Assembly: GCF_964340395.1 (NCBI RefSeq) | Contig: NC_135561.1 | Span: 10,837,232 to 10,901,231, forward strand | Direction: 5' to 3' | DNA: 64,000 nucleotides | DNA from: Glandiceps talaboti | Taxonomy: Eukaryota > Hemichordata > Enteropneusta > Spengelidae | Shown: positions 24,601 through 32,645 of the stretch, in pieces | Numbering within the stretch: the first letter of the stretch is position 1 | Layout: the number at the start of each line of letters is the position of its first letter | Program-made: the position numbers and the translations under genes | The notes under the pieces: model-generated | What the model was told of the DNA's origin: nothing | Databases searched by the model: none | What the model saw: only the letters and a program-made list of their open reading frames with translations

Positions 24601-27600
24601 TTCTCACCTGGCCACTGAGTAAATACTTTTCAAGTTTGTGTTATGCGTGCATTATATTTGAGATATTCTAGAAACAGAAGATATGGGATAGAACACGATA
24701 GCAATAATGGCATCCATGTACTAATCTAATATGTACAATGGATTCATGTTATTATTGTTTAAGTCTATCCCTACACCAATCTGCCTTCATCGAGGCTGTG
24801 TGTTATTTAAGCCGATACACGCAGTCAGATACGAGGCAGACATTGACTGGTCAGCTGTGTTACTTCTCCATATTTCTATAAGATATGAAATGTGGCTCAC
24901 AGATGACTGTAGATTAAAACTGGTCCTATGATAACAGTGCAGGGATAATAAGCCTGCTCTGCACTGACAGATACAGGACCAACAAGTGGTTAAAACTCCT
25001 GGTAGCTGAGTTGTGTGTTTAGAATAATTTTTAGCTTTGACAATCTTGTTGGACTGAATATGTATTTGCAGTGTTCTCAACAGAAAATGTTCTGGAGTCA
25101 CATACAATTTACATAAAATGTATGCCTTATGGTTTTAATCTGTTTCTATCATTGTCAAGAAATTGGAGAGTTGATCCCTCTTCTTTTAATAAGACATGAA
25201 TCTTTATTTTAGTGAAATCATAAAACCATAGTGTGGAACCCACTACTCTATATGGGAGTGGAGAGAACCTTGATTATGAGGTAAAATCATATGATGAAAC
25301 CCACTACTCTATAAAACTCTGACTGTTAGGTGAAATCATAGGATGGAACCCAGTAATCTATAGTCCCAGTGAGAACCCTGACTGTTAGGTGAAATCATAG
25401 GATGGAACCCAGTACTCTATAGGCCCAGTGTGAACCCTGACTGTTAGGTGAAATCATAGGGTGGAACCAAGTACTCTATAGGGCCAGTGAGAACCCTGAT
25501 TATTAGGTGAAATCATAGGGTGGAACCCAGTACTCTATAGTCCCAGTGAGAACCCTGATTATTAGGTGAAATCATAGGGTGGAACCCAGTACTCTATAGT
25601 CCCAGTGAGAACCCTGACTGTTAGGTGAAATCATAGGGTGGAACCCAGTACTCTATAGTCCCAGTGAGAACCCTGATTATTAGGTGAAATCATAGGGTGG
25701 AACCCAGTACTCTATAGTCCCAGTGAGAACCCTGATTATTAGATGAAATCATAGGGTGGAACCCAGTACTCTATAGTCCCAGTGAGAACCCTGATTATTA
25801 GGTGAAATCATAGGGTGGAACCCAGTACTCTATAGTCCCAGTGAGAACCCTGACTGTTAGGTGAAATCATAGGGTGGAACCCAGTACTCTATAGTCCCAG
25901 TGAGAACCCTGATTATTAGGTGAAATCATAGGGTGGAACCCAGTACTCTATAGTCCCAGTGAGAACCCTGACTGTTAGGTGAAATCATAGGGTGGAACCC
26001 AGTACTCTATAGTCCCAGTGAGAACCCTGACTGTTAGGTGAAATCATAGGGTGGAACCCAGTACTCTATAGTCCCAGTGAGAACCCTGATTATTAGATGA
26101 AATCATAGGGTGGAACCCAGTACTCTATAGTCCCAGTGAGAACCCTGATTATTAGGTGAAATCATAGGGTGGAACCCAGTACTCTATAGGCCCAGTGAGA
26201 ACCCTGACTGTTAGGTGAAATCATAGGGTGGAACCCAGTACTCTATAAAGGTCTGGGGAGTACCCTGATTATTAGGTGAAATCATAATTATGGTACCATA
26301 TACATTCCTGTATATTTGATATTTTACATTGATAATTGTTTTGCAGGCAAGGCTTAATGAGTCCAATGGTCTCCTCAGACACTTTACTAGGAAGATGGCG
26401 TTTATGTCTGGAACTGTTTGGTAGGGTCTTTCTGGATGATGTTGGTGCTGAACCAGGATCCATACTGAGTGAACTTGGTGGATTCGAAGTTAAGGAAGCC
26501 AAGTTTAGAAGAGAAATGGAGAAGCTGAGAAACAATCAAACGAGAGATTTATCACTTGAGGTCAGTAGATAGAGAGATTTATCACTTGAGGTCAGTAGAT
26601 AGAGAGATTTATCACTTGAGGTCAGTAGATAGAGAGATTTATCACGTGAGGTTAGTAGATACACATGTACTGCTTTCGCTTTGTAACATGAAGTTGATGA
26701 ACAGTCAGGGTTTAAAGAAAAATTATAGTGGCAACTTTTTGAGTATAGGTTCACTCACTGCAAGAACACAATATTATCCCATCCCATCACATGTGTTATC
26801 AGGTTAGAATCTACTACTGTTTCAAATACTTTAATTATCAACCCAGTATGTTTCATCAGGTTGAAAGAGAGAGGAATCCATTGACTTAGTCAGCTGAATG
26901 CTCACTTGAGTGATAATTTTCACAATGTTTTTTTTTTGTAAATGTTTTATCAGGTTGAAAGGGAGAGGAATCCATTGATGCAACAGACACTTCGTCAGCT
27001 GAATGCTCACTTTGGTAGACGTAGTACAGCTATGCAACCCATGGCTGTACACCGAGTCAAAGTCACCTTCAAGGACGAACCTGGTGAGGGCAGCGGTGTG
27101 GCGCGTAGTTTTTATACTGCCATAGCTGAGGCCTTTATGTCACCAGAAAAACTACCCAACTTGGATGATGTACAGGGTACTGGGAAAGGACTGCAATATA
27201 GTAAGTGTGTACTTTTGGTGTAGTGTAAATCATGTTTAGAAAAGTACCCAAACTAAACAATCACAGGGGTCTGGGAAAGGACTGCAATATAGTAAGTGAG
27301 TACTCTTAGTGTAGTGTTAATCATGTTGAGAAAAGTACCCAAAACTTGGAAAGGATGGCTATACAGAAAGTTTAGTCATAATGGTATGATGAAAATCATC
27401 TCAAGAAAACTACCTATTTGAGATATGAGGGGTATTGCAATATGTATGTTTAATCTTGGCACTGTGAATAAATATTAAGTTCTAAAGTCGTTACACCTTA
27501 ATCCAGTTACCTGATTTGGAACACAAATGTAACCCAGATATTGTAAGACCCAGATAATACAGCCTGTGTCAAGGTACAATTCATTGGCTCTGTTTGATAC

Positions 27601-30600
27601 AACCATGCCGAAACTAATAAGAAACTGCATATGCTACACTTAAGCATTGAATGAATACAGTTGTTTGTGACTTTTTGTCTACTTTAGATGAAATGAACTA
27701 AAGTGTAAGTATGCAGACATCAAATGCAGATGTCAAAACATTGGCACCTGCATGTCTGTGTTTAGTAGCAGTATGCTTAAGTATTTTATTTCATAATAGA
27801 CAAAGAATAGCGTGAAATTGTGAGCTTGCTGTCTTAGTGTAGAATATGCAGTTTCTTATTTGTTTCTGCATGGTTGTATCAAACAGCCAATGAACAGTAA
27901 CTTGAAATGTGCTGTAAAGAAGACTAGAATTAATAATGATATCAATGACTTTCTCTAATAGGTCTGATACAAAGACTGAGGAATAGAGAGAGAGAACGTG
28001 AACGACTCCAACGTCAAGCTGATCGGCGTGGTCGTCGTCTCAATCGAGAAGCTCGTCAGTTGTCCTACGATGCAAGGCCATTCTATAGTATGCATAGCTC
28101 AGATCGTCCAAATGAAGACTATGAACCGTTGTCACCTCAGAAGCAGTCATTTGGTGAAAGGCTATTTCCAAAAGTACAAGCATTACAGCCTGTAAGTCTT
28201 AAGAAAACTATGCAGTTGTAATACAATAATTTCTCTATTGGCTGGTAGGCAGATCCTTAGTCTGTAATGTACGCCATGACGGGGCGCCCTCAAACATCGG
28301 CCAACCGATCTTACAGTCTAGCAGATACTATACATACAGAAATTTCTCCCTCAATGTATCTAATAACACAGTGAGTGGTGAAGGTACATTTACTAAGATT
28401 TAGTCATTACGTCGCCTTCTCCACTACCTATACACTAGTCTAGAATACCACTAATGTACCACTACACATCTGTCTCTGTTACATAGTGTAAACTTTTCAG
28501 CTTTACATTAGCATACACACATCAGCGTACCACTAAAACCATTACTGTACTGCTCTTTTCAGAACACACAGAGTTATGTCACACCCATTTGATTCACTGC
28601 CTCATGCATTGCTATAGGATCAGTGGGCATAACGAAAATTTTAGCCCTCACTTTGCCAAACCTAGGCTTGATAATATTTAAACTTGAATATGGTATCTTG
28701 TAGTAGTCACACTCTCCAATGAATTATGGCAAGCAGTGAGATATCACAACCAAAACAAATAAGAGTTTTATGACTTGAAATATAGACTAATTTTGTTTTG
28801 ACTATATTTGTATTGTAGTCTCTAGCCAGTAAGATAACAGGAATGCTGTTAGAGCTACCACCAGCCCAGCTCTTGTTCCTACTTGCCAGCGAAGAGTCTC
28901 TTCGAGCCAAAGTAGATGAAGCTGTTGATATCATTCTATCTCATGGAAGGTAAGATGATATATGTATGTAGTGTGATTAGGAGTAGTCTTGTAGGAAGAC
29001 CTTGGATCTGTGCTTTGAGGTTGCAGTATAAAGGTGATAAGTACCTCTATTGGGATAGCGCCCTCAGTGGCGACCTTTAGGAGCTTTTAAAGTAGGCAGG
29101 TTAGCCAAAGGGTCTAGCAGTTAGACTAGATAAGAAGACTTGTTGAATGACACTTCAGTTTTACTGCAAAATAGGTTTACTTGGGTATTTTGCTCATGGA
29201 ATGTGATATTTTTTGTGGATATTCCGACTCCTTCAAATGCAAAATTAACAATTATAGGATGCCAAGCACTATGTTCTAGATATCAACATATTCTCTGATT
29301 ATATCATAATAATGCCACAATCATTACTTTTGTATTACAGGGATGTGAGTGCAGCCGATGTTCTAGACATCGACATCTTCTCCTTAGACCGCAATAATGA
29401 GAAACCCAAGAAGACTGAGGGTGACGGAGAGGAGGAGGAAGAATCGGATGACAATGCTCCTTTGTTCCATCAACCTGGAAAGAGAGGGTTTTATTCACCA
29501 AGACCGGGTAAAAATTCCACGGAAAGAATAAACGCATTTAGGAATATAGGAAGGTAAGTTAGTTGTTCAAAAATCTGCAACTTACCGATTCATCTGGTAT
29601 TTCTGTCTTAATAGCTATTAGTAGTGTTTAGGTAAGATCTGAACCATGATTGCGCCCTCGTTAACCCAGCTGTATGAATTAGGGACCTGATGGGATAGGG
29701 GTTGCAATGTGAATGTTTCAATCCTATGTACTTACAGAGGCTAAAATGGATTGTATTCTCTCCCAGGGAGTTGATGTATAAAGGACTTGTGCTATTATTG
29801 GTCTGTGCCAGGGATGATAATGTATAATGCTTTGAACACAGTGTAGGAAAATGGTTTGTAAATGTATGACAAGTTGTTGTGCCATTACTGGTCTGTGCAA
29901 GGGTTAATAATTGTATAATGCCTTGAACAGTGTAGGAAATTGGTTTATAAAAGTATGACTGGCGGTTGTGCCATTACTGGTCTGTGCCAGGGTTAATAAT
30001 TTTACAGCACATTGTACACTTATATTGTAATACTTACAATATAATTATTGTTTGTTACTAACTTTTATTATGTGTTCTTGTTGTTTTAGAATACTTGGCT
30101 TGTGTTTGTTACAAAATGAATTATGTCCCTTGCAACTAAACAGACATGTAATAAAAGAGATTCTAGGCAAGAAGGTGAGTTGATAATTATCCTTTTACTC
30201 TACTTTTTGTACCTGAAAAAAAAGAGAGCAGTTTTCAAACCTTTTAATTAACTGCAGATTTGATACAGACTATACGTTAATGAATACAATGATTGTATTA
30301 CAGGTCGCCTGGCATGACTTAGCATTCTTTGACCCAGTAACGTATGAGAGTTTACGGCAACTCATGTATGGTGCTCAGAAGGGGTCAAACCCAGAACCTA
30401 TGTTCACAGCCCTAGATATGAATTTTACTGTAGAGCTGTGTAAAGAGGAAGGTGGTGGTACGATGGACTTGATACCAGGAGGTGCATACGTACAGGTTAA
30501 TGCCAGTAATGTGTTTGACTATGTCAGGAAATATGCAGAGTACAGAATGTTAAAGGTTGCTGAGAAACCAATACAGGTAGGTTGGTTTGTAATGTCTGAC

Positions 30601-32645
30601 AGTCTTATGATGCATGAGTGCAAGAGTGATGTACTCAAAAAGTATTTGTACCAGTGCTTTGCAGTTGTCTTTGTGGTATTTTCAGGAGTTTAGCACATAA
30701 AAGTGCAGAAGAGCGTACATGCAATGCAAGCGCAAGTGCAATCAGATGTTGTTCACCCATATTTTTCTTCATTCATCCACGAAGAATATGAGTGACCAAG
30801 GGGTCTTTGTCACTGCGAGTCACTAGACGAGTTTTACGGCCACTTTTCATAGTAGTTCACATTCACAAACAAATTTCCATTTCCCTGGCATTTCATGTAC
30901 ACATAAAGAGGCCATAAACTGTTCTTATCAAATGATGGTGTGTAATACAAGTTTCTGCTGTTCAAACATGCGGTGCCAAATGTTATTACTTTCCCTGGTT
31001 CTGTTCGTCCACGGTCTGATGTCGGTAGTTTATGATTGTATGCTCATTTGCCTATATATGTATTCCATAACGTTGTTTGGTATTGTCTTGCAATACAAAT
31101 GACAACAGTATCTACACACTGATGCAATAAGTCACTTGTACAAATGTACTTATGATAACCGAATGTTGTCTTGGATGTGTAGGCAATTCGTAGTGGGGTG
31201 TATGATGTACTGCCAAGGAGTGCGCTAGATGGACTAACGGCGGAGGACTTTAGACTGTTAGTCAATGGAGTTGGACAGGTGAACCTGCAACAGTTGATAA
31301 GTTATACTTCATTCAATGATGAAAGTGGTAAGTGTTCATGTGAACTTTTAAAACTTGATATGATACATACATTTGCATATTTAAAAAAAGACAAGAAAAT
31401 CAGTTCAGAGCTAGGGAGTCTAACTGTTCCTATGGCCGACCTAACCCTAACTCCCTAGCTGTGATACAAATGTATATCCATCGTTTGTCTGCTGTTCCAC
31501 AATCTTCCTGATCAAGCCTTCTCGTTTACTGCAGAGATTGAGATGTGCACCCTCTAGTGTTGTAATATGGAAATATTAGATTAGGTTCATTTGAATATTC
31601 TGTAACTATAAAATGTCTACAAGTTTATGTCATTTTAAATATCATAAAATGGTGACCCTATCTGTCTTGGGAATCACATGGGGATCAATAATGGACACAA
31701 TCAGATGCTATAATCCCAAGCTCAATGCTGAAAAAACTGAAATGCTTGTCCGTTTTAACTCGTGTATCTAATGAAAATCTATTTGTCTTGATTGTAGGCG
31801 ATACATCTGAGAAATTACAGAAGTTTAAACGTTGGTTCTGGTCAATAGTTGAGAAGATGAACAACCAGGAAAGGCAGGATTTGGTGAGTTTTAGATTTGA
31901 TTGTTGCCATGGAAATATATATGATGTTAGATGCAATGATAGTATGGATAGCATTGACTTTGAATGTTTTTGTATGAAGTCTTTCCTTTGCTTACTTCAT
32001 AGAAAGTTAACACTATTTATTCCATAGTTGTATCTTTGCGTGAAGTCTTTCTTAGCTCACTTCATTGGAGCAAAGTCAACGCTATTCATTCCACAGTTGT
32101 ATCTTTGCGTGAAGTCTTTCTTGGCTCACTTCATTGGAGCAAAGTCAACGCTATTCATTCCACAGTTGTAGATATATGGCATCTCTTATGTAGCTGTTTT
32201 GATAACAATTTTGCATGAATTGTGTGTTGAGAGTGTGTACTTAGGCGCCATAATGTTTCCTCTTCTCTCAGAATCATATGAACTTACCTGTAAGGAGTAT
32301 TCGACCACATTTTGTGCAAACATCCTGTAATACATCTGTATGTATGCAGCTCAAAAAAATCTAAATATTATGTCAGGTCAATTCTAAGAGCTCTTGGGCA
32401 GGTTGTCATAAATTCTTGTGATCATTTCACAGGTATATTTCTGGACATCGAGCCCTAATGTCCCAGCCAGTGAGGAAGGGTTCCAGCCAATGCCAACTAT
32501 AACTGTGCGACCCCCTGATGATGACCATCTACCTACAGCAAACACCTGTATTTCACGCCTCTATATCCCACTGTATTCTATGAAGAGTATTTTGAAAGCT
32601 AAGCTAATGACTGCCATCAAGACAAAGACCTTTGGATTTGTTTGA
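360..32645 (+). CDS. UBR5: UBR5 / EDD / hyd E3 ubiquitin-protein ligase, 5' partial, 39 exons
   Basis: UBR5 is a giant N-degron-recognising HECT ubiquitin ligase that binds E2~Ub, moves ubiquitin to its own cysteine and then to substrates, mainly in the nucleus. I assembled 39 exons by splice sites and homology: 360-479, 1237-1347, 1924-2081, 2528-2642, 3245-3515, 4032-4165, 4709-4828, 5758-5869, 6362-6516, 6917-7111, 7653-7734, 8207-8323, 8758-8947, 9540-9706, 10780-10975, 11715-11991, 12305-12396, 12739-12885, 13614-13723, 14204-14327, 14915-15023, 15373-15533, 15977-16151, 16893-17072, 17589-17736, 18018-18185, 20382-20627, 21687-21937, 22510-23951, 26347-26560, 26954-27200, 27962-28191, 28819-28949, 29341-29553, 30090-30174, 30304-30576, 31183-31327, 31798-31883, 32433-32645. 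They total 7710 nt, so 2569 residues; human UBR5 is about 2799, so roughly the N-terminal tenth, including the UBA region, lies upstream. All introns are GT-AG. Exon boundaries could be off by a few bases only where noted. Confidence 0.97.
462..797 (+). repeat. 51-bp minisatellite built from the exon 1 end and its donor
   Basis: About six and a half copies of a 51-bp unit follow exon 1. Each unit contains a near-copy of the last bases of the exon (TTACAAACACAGTGAG) followed by GTATGTAC. One copy has a 2-bp deletion. The true donor is at 480; the others are decoys in the intron. Confidence 0.95.
1425..1680. mobile_element. Palindromic element, family B (partial)
   Basis: This segment matches the right two thirds of the hairpin at 27566-27912: shared blocks include CAGACATCAAAACATTGG, ATATGCAGTTTCTTATT and GGTATCAAACAG. 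The left arm is degenerate. Confidence 0.65.
2837..2890. repeat. TTAA/TAA simple repeat
   Basis: Runs of ATTA and ATA repeats within a UBR5 intron. Confidence 0.85.
4776..5526 (+). repeat. About 62-bp minisatellite copied from the end of exon 7 and its donor
   Basis: Roughly twelve degenerate units each carry about 50 bp of exon 7 (CCTTTGTCAGTCTTACAGGA, then GGTTACTGAGATTGGACCAA) followed by CAGGTATGTAAG. The first unit is the true exon end at 4828; two units have internal deletions. Decoy donors fit the U1 consensus better than the true GTATGTGAG. Confidence 0.96.
6577..6840. repeat. GT/TGTC microsatellite
   Basis: (GT)n at 6580-6611 and mixed TGTG/TGTC repeats at 6728-6838 in an intron of UBR5. 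The long open frames across them are artefacts of repeat periodicity. Confidence 0.95.
7375..7495. mobile_element. Palindromic element, family C (half copy)
   Basis: Contains the shared blocks TTGAAACAGCATACTTTTAC, GATATGAATGCTATAAAC and CACATAGAGAAAGTGCTTT, matching the hairpins at 24370-24545 and 56508-56850. Confidence 0.65.
7771..7970. repeat. (CA)n microsatellite
   Basis: About 200 bp of nearly perfect CA repeats with sparse interruptions, in the intron after exon 11. Confidence 0.98.
8400..8575. repeat. Degenerate roughly 50-bp tandem repeat
   Basis: Three to four diverged copies of a unit containing GTTTCAGTAGACCT and AAGTCAGGGTG lie in the intron before exon 13. Confidence 0.6.
9933..10558. 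mobile_element. Palindromic MITE-like element, family A, with internal insertion
   Basis: Terminal inverted repeats start TTAAAGTGACCATATGGATG at the left and end CCATATGGCCACTTTAA at the right. Both arms carry AAAACAATTTT and a TTGAAAAATCAATGTGAAAC block or its complement. About 300 bp of unrelated sequence interrupts the hairpin. Related copies are at 60461-60797 and 62235-62581, with a fragment at 43945-44250. The ends suggest a TTAA-type target site, which is inference. Confidence 0.75.
10566..10768. repeat. Tandem repeat next to the exon 15 acceptor
   Basis: Two and a half copies of a roughly 72-bp unit (AATGACCCTCCCTAACATCA, TTGGCAAGGTCCA). The array is bounded on both sides by ATAATCTGTTAC, whose right copy forms the splice acceptor of exon 15, so the acceptor-proximal sequence was part of the duplication. 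Confidence 0.8.
11049..11181. repeat. Imperfect hairpin
   Basis: Left arm ACACACAATTGA and GAAAGCAAAACTGAAGCTTT pairs with right arm AAAGCTTCACTTTTACTC and CAATTTTGTGTG. Confidence 0.7.
11401..11628. repeat. Imperfect hairpin
   Basis: Arms of about 90 bp: the left contains TGTATCACAACCAAGGGTCC and GACAAGCTTTGTCAAACTGT; the right contains ACAGTTTGGTAAAGCCTGTC and TTGGTCATGATACAA. Confidence 0.75.
11715..12885 (+). other. UBR5: UBR5 exons 16-18: UBR-type zinc finger (N-degron box)
   Basis: Three exons (11715-11991, 12305-12396, 12739-12885) encode the UBR box at about residues 822-893. The Cys/His ligand pattern is intact: [10 protein letters not shown], then [25 protein letters not shown], and finally [16 protein letters not shown]. 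In known UBR proteins this fold coordinates three zincs and binds N-terminal Arg, Lys or His of substrates. Nothing essential is missing, so N-degron binding is expected. A Lys/Glu-rich insertion (about residues 785-805) precedes it. The 12397-12738 intron is mostly a GT/TGTC microsatellite. Confidence 0.97.
12416..12530. repeat. GT/TGTC microsatellite
   Basis: (GT)n followed by (TGTC)n, directly after the donor of exon 17. Confidence 0.97.
13271..13590. repeat. 26-bp minisatellite
   Basis: About twelve copies of a 26-bp unit with core GATGTCACATGTAGTACACT. Copies differ only at TTAGAGT/TTAAAGT. The array ends about 24 bp before the exon 19 acceptor. Confidence 0.97.
13614..16151 (+). other. 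UBR5: UBR5 exons 19-23: helical scaffold
   Basis: Exons 13614-13723, 14204-14327, 14915-15023, 15373-15533 and 15977-16151 encode about residues 920-1146. Conserved human-like blocks are visible: [86 protein letters not shown], and [14 protein letters not shown]. This region is alpha-helical in UBR5 structures and helps assemble the ring. Intron 12886-13613 holds a 26-bp minisatellite, and intron 15024-15372 a copy of the preceding exon end. Introns 13724-14203, 14328-14914 and 15534-15976 show no clear repeat or gene. Confidence 0.93.
15003..15150 (+). repeat. Duplicated end of exon 21 with splice donor
   Basis: The exon end AAAGTGTGGTGTTGAG plus GTAAGTT at 15024 recurs 78 bp later as AAGTGTGGTATTGAG plus GTAAGTT at 15102. 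Both are followed by AAGTTGAACACTCACC. Confidence 0.85.
16199..16555. mobile_element. Palindromic MITE-like element, family E
   Basis: Arms of about 150 bp share GGAACCTG, GGATTAATAACACTTGGC, CAGCATGTTGGAA and GAGACTTGTATT. A related half copy is at 30835-31035. Confidence 0.8.
17184..17352. repeat. CA and CATA microsatellites
   Basis: (CA)n, then (CATA)n to 17283, then a short GA-rich spacer and (CA)n to 17345. Confidence 0.98.
18340..19992. mobile_element. Nested element: family F palindrome interrupted by a second element
   Basis: Outer arms 18340-18412 and 19919-19992 are inverted copies (GTCTAGTTC, CAATTTACACTAC, TTATCTTCACATATTATGTC or complements). Between them lies a separate element at 18591-19850. 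Shorter family F sequences occur at 45178-45250, 58385-58500 and 61078-61190. Confidence 0.75.
18591..19850. mobile_element. Non-autonomous element with internal tandem arrays
   Basis: Begins TTAGCACAACTGAACTG and ends ACAGTTGTGCTA, a short terminal inverted repeat. After a GT microsatellite come about four diverged units of roughly 120 bp (AAACTACTGGGCAGATTGG-type, ATATGCAAATTAG) and then about five units of roughly 113 bp (CCATAGCAACAGCCAAATG, ATTCAAAAAATGTATG). No transposase frame is present. End fragments lie at 35765-35810 and 57633-57665. Confidence 0.7.
21242..21545. repeat. 47-bp minisatellite
   Basis: About six and a half copies with core GGGCTGTAAGGGGTATAACT and CAGTGGGTTGACAGATTCA, in the intron before exon 28. 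A long frame through it is not coding, because 47 is not a multiple of three and the true acceptor is at 21687. Confidence 0.97.
21687..23951 (+). other. UBR5: UBR5 exons 28-29, including an unusually long 1442-nt exon
   Basis: Exon 28 (21687-21937) carries the conserved [11 protein letters not shown] and [19 protein letters not shown]. Exon 29 (22510-23951) begins with the conserved [19 protein letters not shown], then [30 protein letters not shown] and [15 protein letters not shown]. Its second half is a Ser/Thr/Ala-rich low-complexity tail of about 200 residues with no recognisable human counterpart. All other exons are 82-277 nt, so several ancestral introns were probably lost here. An open frame continues past the donor at 23952 to a stop at 24082-24084, but homology resumes only at exon 30, so that extension is probably intronic. 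Confidence 0.93.
22030..22310. repeat. Degenerate short tandem repeat
   Basis: Many diverged units of about 29 bp containing GATAAAATGTAGCAATGTT and GTAAGAT. Similar units appear at 17795-17890 in another UBR5 intron. Confidence 0.7.
24370..24545. mobile_element. Palindromic element, family C (complete hairpin)
   Basis: Left arm GTGCTACACTCATTTATAGC and GTACTGTTTCAATTG pairs with right arm AACAGTATACTTTTACAC and GCTATAAACGATTGTGCTAC. Confidence 0.75.
25215..26283. repeat. 59-bp minisatellite, about 18 copies
   Basis: Units contain GGTGAAATCATAGGGTGGAA, CCAGTACTCTATAGTCCCAG and TGAGAACCCTGATTATTA. Two unit types alternate, GATTATTAGG and GACTGTTAGG. The first and last units are most diverged. 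It fills the intron before exon 30 and ends about 60 bp before the acceptor. Confidence 0.98.
26542..26661 (+). repeat. 30-bp direct repeat (4 copies) spanning the exon 30 donor
   Basis: Four copies of GAGAGATTTATCACTTGAG plus GTCAGTAGATA. The first contains the exon 30 end (26560); the next three are decoys (GTCAGT twice, GTTAGT last). Reading through meets a TAG two codons after the second-type sequence starts (VSR then stop). Confidence 0.97.
26855..26914 (+). repeat. Duplicate of the exon 31 acceptor and first bases
   Basis: TTTCATCAGGTTGAAAGAGA followed by GAGGAATCCATTGAC and GTCAGCTGAATGCTCACTT copies the true exon start at 26954. The copy lacks the CAACAGACACTTC segment and reads into TAG after about nine codons. 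Confidence 0.9.
27174..27345 (+). repeat. Duplicated end of exon 31 with splice donor
   Basis: CTGGGAAAGGACTGCAATAT followed by AGTAAGTG occurs at the true donor (27201) and again 91 bp on (27292). The flanks GTGTAGTG and AATCATGTT and AGAAAAGTACCC are also repeated. Confidence 0.95.
27566..27912. mobile_element. Palindromic MITE-like element, family B (complete)
   Basis: Left arm ATTGGCTCTGTTTGATACAA and AAGAAACTGCATAT pairs with right arm ATATGCAGTTTCTTATTTG and TTGTATCAAACAGCCAAT; the arms exceed 100 bp with a central loop. Confidence 0.8.
29780..30005. repeat. About 90-bp tandem repeat
   Basis: Two and a half copies with blocks TTACTGGTCTGTGCCAGGG, TGTATAATGC and CAGTGTAGGAAA. Confidence 0.85.
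30835..31035. mobile_element. Palindromic element, family E (half copy)
   Basis: Matches the right arm of 16199-16555: AGTAGTTCACATTCACAAAC, TTCCCTGGCA, CTGTTCTTATCAAA, AATACAAGT and CAAATGTTATTA. Confidence 0.7.
31990..32172. repeat. About 66-bp tandem repeat
   Basis: Nearly three copies of a unit containing TCTTTGCGTGAAGTCTTTCT, TCACTTCATTGGAGCAAAG and CAACGCTATTCATTCCA, in the last UBR5 intron. Confidence 0.9.

Larger units (their letters stand above)
26347..28949 (+). other. UBR5: UBR5 exons 30-33: pre-HECT/HECT opening motif and MLLE (PABC) domain
   Basis: Exons 26347-26560, 26954-27200, 27962-28191 and 28819-28949 encode about residues 1958-2231. The first two carry [20 protein letters not shown] and the HECT-like opening [20 protein letters not shown]. 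An Arg-rich linker with [11 protein letters not shown]-type sequence follows, and then the MLLE domain at about residues 2175-2231. It includes [14 protein letters not shown] and [22 protein letters not shown] domains bind PAM2 peptides in partners such as PAIP2 and GW182 proteins. The KITGMLLE signature is intact. Confidence 0.96.
29341..32645 (+). other. UBR5: UBR5 exons 34-39: HECT catalytic domain
   Basis: Exons 29341-29553, 30090-30174, 30304-30576, 31183-31327, 31798-31883 and 32433-32645 encode about residues 2232-2569. Visible blocks are [86 protein letters not shown], and [12 protein letters not shown]. The last exon holds [16 protein letters not shown]; its Cys (codon 32547-32549, residue 2538) lies 31 residues before the C-terminus, as in human UBR5. 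This is the ubiquitin-thioester cysteine. The protein ends in KTFGFV, close to human KNFGFV. The domain looks complete and catalytically intact. Confidence 0.97.

Noticed and set aside
25215-26283. Regular repeat that could be mistaken for a CRISPR array
   Set aside because: Units are head-to-tail without unique spacers, and the DNA is eukaryotic; it is a minisatellite.
31400-31460. CCCTAA-like sequence resembling a telomere repeat
   Set aside because: It is part of a small AGCTAGGGAGT/ACTCCCTAGCT hairpin; only one or two CCCTAA units.
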